A model generated the notes under the pieces. That model saw only the letters and a program-made list of their open reading frames with translations, ran no database searches and was not told the origin of the DNA. Below are positions 59,932 to 64,000 of a stretch of DNA of 64,000 bases, one piece after another. Positions within the stretch are counted from its first letter, which is position 1, and every line of letters begins with the position of its first letter. The translations under genes were made by a program, and so were the position numbers. Source of the DNA: Bromus sterilis (lineage: Eukaryota > Streptophyta > Magnoliopsida > Poales > Poaceae); NCBI GenBank assembly GCA_950022295.1, contig OX465601.1, positions 114,161,501 through 114,225,500 of the forward strand, read 5' to 3'.

Positions 59932-61390
59932 AGATAAAGCACATCTTCTTTTCAATCCATTGCCAACTCATCACATGCTTCCTTTTTAAAAGTTTGAATC
60001 CCAACCCATATACTTTGCCACACATAAGATGACCCCTTTTCTCGGGGTGCACATTTTCAACCATGCGAACCAATACATTCGATGTTGGTCCTTGCCATCT
60101 CTCCACCAATATAGCATCAGTGAACCCGTTGCAGATTTTTCTTTGGGAATTTTAATACACACATCGCGTATGTAGTTATGGATTGAGCCATCGATTTTAT
60201 TAGAGCTTCTTTACCTCCATAAGATAATGTTCGTTCCTTCGACCCATTCACATGTTTTCTGGATTCTCTCAGTGAGATGATTAAAGCAGTCAACTTTGTC
60301 ACTCTAATCATGAAAGGTAGACCCAAAATTTTGTTATATAAAGACTCGGTCATAATTAATGTCAAGAATTTGGCAAACCTTGGACCTATCATCAAAATTA
60401 TTATTTGGTCTAAAGATGAAGGACTTCGCCGCACTAAAATTCTGGCCCGAAGCAGAACATTACTCATCCAGAACTTTGTATGAGAACTTGCATTTGCATT
60501 ATCAACCTTCGTCAAAATTAACGAATCATGAGTAAAAAGTATATGGGAAATAACAAGTGAATTGCGAAAAACATGGACCACCTCAAGTTACCAAGTTCCT
60601 CTTCATGATAAATCAATGTCGATAGGCCCTCGAAACACAACAGAAATAGATACAGTAACAAAGGGTCACCTTTTCATAGTCCCCGTGATTGTGCAAAAGC
60701 AGCAACTTGATTCAAGTTAAATCTGATTTTATACTTCACTGATGGCATACATGCCATGATAAGTTGGATGCAACGGGGGTCAAAACCAAGCCGCTTCAAC
60801 ATAGCCTTCAAAAATACCCATTCAACTTGATTGTATGCCTTGTGCATGTCCAACTTGACTACATACGTTCCCACTTAGCCTATGTTTTCTTCTTCATAGT
60901 ATGCAAACTCTACTAAGCTACAATAACATTGCCCATTATAATACGTACAAGAATAAAAGAACTCAAGTTTTTCTAATAATATCTGGGAGAAAAAGCTTTA
61001 ACCTTGACGCCAACATTTTTGCAATAACCTTGTAGACCACATTGCAAAGACTGACCGGTCTAAATTGTGAGACCTTATCTGTTTGTCTCCACTTTCAGTA
61101 TGAGGAAAATAGTGGTCATGTTCCAGTCTTCGGGGATAATATATGTATTAACAGCCTCAAGAACTTTCTTCACTAGGTTTTCCCAATAAGATGCCATATT
61201 TTTTAAAGAATATTGCATGCAATCCATCCTGCCCCGACACCTTTATGTCACATATAATGAATAGTGTCTTCTTCACTTCTTCTCATGTATATGGATCCAA
61301 CAAAGAATCATTCATATAATGGGAAACTATTGATTCACTTTATTAAGAACCCCAAGGTCTTGACTACCATAGAGATCTAATGGTCGCCTA
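59932..61390 (-). pseudogene. LINE (non-LTR) reverse transcriptase, degenerate
   Basis: Read right to left. At 61100-60960 is RT sequence with the 'lCNVVYKVIAKMLASRL' type of motif. At 60874-60674 is the palm segment KLDMHKAYNQVEWVFL. At 60581-60120 is the later palm and thumb, with ISHILFTHDSLIL where an active enzyme has F-A-D-D, then SYGGKEALIKSMAQSITTYAM. At 60110-59940 the C-terminal region reads in shifted frames. There are many stops and frameshifts. The endonuclease domain and the poly-A end were not found. It belongs to the plant L1-like type and is inactive. Confidence 0.8.
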
Positions 61391-63080
61391 GTAGGACATG
61401 CATGGGCCACCAATGTTGGAGACAATTCCGGTGAATCCCTCGGTAGGGTGTCCTAAGCTAGGGGTTCGATGTCAATGTTAACAAGATACTAGGAATTAAC
61501 CATCTTCAGACTCTCCTAATAGATAAAACCCTACTCCAGATTGTTCTTGATTATGATGGGGTGTAATATCGAGTACAATGATCGAGTTATATTGTTCTGC
61601 CTCTAGGGCCATGTACCCTCTACTATATAATACGTTGGGGGGTACCGAGTTTTACACAAGTCCTACCTCGATACAGTCAAAAAGACTATACCGACTACAA
61701 TTCTACCATATTGTCCTCCATGACAAACAATAGACCTTCATTTATTGGATCACGGGTTCGGGGTTCCATCAAGTGGCCCATCATTTTGTTTGTGCGTTTG
61801 TCCCAAGGTGCGGTCCACAAGGTCGGACCTATCACCCTCAACAAACCAGGCGTGAGGAGTCGCCCACTCCCCGCAAGCCTTGGCCTCCCACTCCTGGTCC
61901 CGCTTCTCCTTCTCGAGCTTAGATATTTAAGCAGGACTCCTAGGGAAAGGGCTTCAGATCCAGCATCCCAAAATCCATCGTAGTGTGGCTTGCCATTGGG
62001 GATGTGCTCGTTGGAAGAACCCGTAGATCGATACATGGCAACCATACCTGCAAACAACTGCACTAAAGGAGGAGGGGAAAGAATCGATGAAAGGCGATGG
62101 ATGGGGTCTCTACATCTGCGAATATCATAACAAGATGCAGGAAACCCTAGACATGATTCATGACAACCTTTGGCATCCATATATACCCCTGCAAGGAAGG
62201 GCTAAGATGGGATGGGCCTAGAGATGAAGGGGACACATGATATGAGTTAGCACGACCAACAAGAGGTGGAAACTTGTCCACGCATAAAGACAAGTCGAAC
62301 GTAGATGAAACATACAGATAAATTCCACACGGCCCAACAAGCCCCATGACCAGGGTCCCCAGGCCTAGTCACAGGGATCAAGTGCTGTTGGGGAGCCCCC
62401 TATTGGGTTCGACGATCCAAGCCAGTCGTCGTCGCCACACTCAATTCCATCGAACCAAAGAGATGCAACACAACAAACATCGGCGGAAGAGGGGAGGTAG
62501 GGGAAACAAAGGCGAAATTATGACAATGGGAAGGGAGTGGGCCCAATAGGAATCCCTGGATTCAGTGACCTCATCGATAAATTACCCGAGCGACGTGAGG
62601 AAGGACCAGAGAGCCCCCCCCCCCTGGATGTCACATCCTCAGAATCAGACCCATCGGCCTCAGCGAGAGCTCAGAAGCGGCTATGGATGGGACCAAGTGC
62701 TAGGTGGATAATGAGGCCACCGTTCCGGGGACGACCCCAGGTTAGGGGAGATAGAGGGAAAGGGGGCGTCTACGACAAACAAGGAGGGGTCGAATGAACC
62801 GCGTATGGAATAGATATGGGGGAGATAAAAGGAACGGAGGTAAGAGGGCAAGACAGGTACTGCTCAAAAGGAGAAGGAATCTAGCGAGTACCAGAAGGAG
62901 GAGAGAGACACGCAGTCGCAAAGCGCAATGGCAGCTTCCCTGTCGATAGATCTCGAAGGAGAGGAAGGAGGAACGGTAGCCAAGAGGGGCGTGGGAGAGG
63001 GGGGAGGAGGGAGAGAAGTCATCACTCTTACATCGGGGCCTTTTAATTTCTTGATAATTATAACCGGCCTTGACTAATTA
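61391..63080. other. Unassigned, probably decayed transposon sequence
   Basis: Phrases such as 'gtaccctctactatataatac' and 'cctaagctaggggttcg' resemble LTR sequences, but I found no paired ends or domains. The frame open on the minus strand at 61695-62180 has no recognised domain and unconvincing composition. Confidence 0.4.
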
Positions 63081-63500
63081 TCTTGTATACTTTCAGAGCC
63101 TTTCTCTTGAAGTTGTTGAATGTGTTACGAAGCACAATCACTTTGTTCTCATGACGAGTCGAATGTCTTGGTTCACCTTGGGCAAAGCGTCCCAGACTTA
63201 TTTTGACTAATACAACCAAATTGCTTCTTTGTCATTAGATGGGCTGATGCTAATAAACCCATAAAACAGCTGAGCAGAGACCGACCTTATTGCTTCTGAG
63301 ACAGAAGTTCCTTTCTCAGATCAGCAACCAGAAATCTACTTTCTCTCCTAATACATGGACGGACAATGTACGTAAGAGTAGCATGCACGCCGGCATACGT
63401 ACCCAAAACCCTCCACCACATCACGCTATAAGCTAACACTCCCCACCGTCAATTTGGACAGTAACATCCAAGATACGGCAGCCACGCAAATTAAAGCCGC
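63081..63500. other. Intergenic, no feature seen
   Basis: Mixed composition with no repeats or coding signal recognised. Confidence 0.4.
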
Positions 63501-63771
63501 ACAAGCACAGCAGAACGACGAACGCTCCTTGTCACCTTCCCAGAACGGTGTGCATGTCGCGCCTGCGGTCTACTGCCAGTCCAGCAGCTAGCTCACTCCC
63601 CTCCCCGCACGCATCGGCAAAGCCAGCCCCCCTCCCAGTCCCAGGTCGGACGCACCCGTGGCGCGTAGCTGGGGAGCGGTCACGCCGGCCGCGCTGCCAA
63701 GGCGCCGAGAGCGCCGCGCGGCCGATGGAATTAACCAGCGCTGAACTGGCGCAAGGCACGCATGGAGAGAG

Positions 63772-63960
63772 AGAGAGAGAGAGAACCGGACACCTCCGAT
63801 GCGTGCGGGCCACACCACACCGGCTTTGGGCTTCCCAGCGTGGCGCACACCAGGGGCCAACGGCCAGGGCCGGCTTTATATGCCCCGCCATTGCCGCGCT
63901 CTCCAACCTCGCAGATCGATCTCCATTCCGCACCGCCTTTGGTGGGACCTTCCTGGATCC
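63772..63960 (+). promoter_or_regulatory. Promoter-like region of a gene beyond the right edge
   Basis: A (GA)n tract at about 63767-63784 is followed by 'ctttatatgcccc' (TATA candidate near 63874-63880) and a C-rich, leader-like stretch. The sequence is GC-rich as in grass gene 5' regions. Frames on both strands here overlap heavily and none has a recognised domain. It probably belongs to a host gene whose coding part lies outside the window. Confidence 0.35.
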
Positions 63961-64000
63961 TGACTAACATACGCCTTCGGTTGTACGTGTTCGTTCGAGC

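Noticed and set aside
61695..62180. 161-codon minus-strand frame
   Set aside because: No domain recognised and the surroundings resemble decayed LTR sequence. There is not enough support to call a gene.
63532..63970. Overlapping frames of 79-139 codons at the right edge
   Set aside because: Several mutually overlapping frames on both strands in GC-rich promoter-like DNA, none with a recognised domain.

Overview
This window looks like intergenic-rich nuclear DNA of a large-genome grass, most likely Triticeae (wheat, Aegilops or barley relatives). The grounds are a GC-rich two-exon A-type cytochrome P450 gene, large nested CACTA (En/Spm) transposons with arrays of short subterminal motifs, LTR retrotransposons that start TGATACGTCC with a tRNA-Asp-type primer site, a solo LTR whose start resembles the Angela/WIS/BARE copia group, and a degenerate LINE. 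Mobile DNA fills roughly nine tenths of the window.

Layout. (1) 1-2980: an apparently intact P450 gene (1098-2747, one 84-bp intron) and its 3' flank. (2) 2981-4296: a broken CACTA transposase (TNP2-type) fragment. (3) 4440-46180: two truncated P450 exon-2 pseudogenes, each split by later insertions. Copy A (4440-4720 / 21853-22198) is split by a 17.1-kb CACTA element (4721-21852, TSD CCG), which is itself split by a 7.4-kb LTR retrotransposon (11320-18733, TSD CGTTT). Copy A is followed by a reverse-oriented gag-pro retroelement (22199 to about 30313) that carries a nested solo LTR. Copy B (30361-30719 / 42265-42540) is split by an 11.5-kb LTR element (30720-42264), whose second LTR contains an inverted 1.6-kb gag fragment. 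Copy B is followed by a solo LTR (42541-46175) that contains a copia-type solo LTR (43466-45459). (4) 46181-47996: a second copy of the CACTA TNP2 fragment, running to a CACTA terminus. (5) 48237-58183: a small MITE-like element broken by a 9.25-kb CACTA element (48434-57686, TSD ACC). This CACTA carries a 343-bp tandem satellite with 14 regular copies. (6) 58789-59043: a small, probably real host gene (84 aa, minus strand) with a 366-bp retroposon in its upstream region. (7) 59908-61390: LINE remains. (8) 61400-64000: unassigned sequence, ending in promoter-like DNA at the right edge.

History. The two P450 pseudogenes share the same 2-nt deletion. Both have a related LTR at the same point in the 3' flank, and the order P450 tail then TNP2 fragment occurs at both ends of the array. 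This suggests repeated tandem duplication of a P450 exon-2/3'-flank/CACTA-fragment unit, then duplication after one LTR insertion, then independent nesting. Only the P450 and the 84-aa gene look like expressed host genes. No CRISPR array, tRNA or rRNA gene was seen. The observations most worth following up are the satellite inside a CACTA element, the internal subterminal-motif blocks next to GC-rich leaders in two different CACTA elements, and the microhomology-bounded gag segment inside an LTR.
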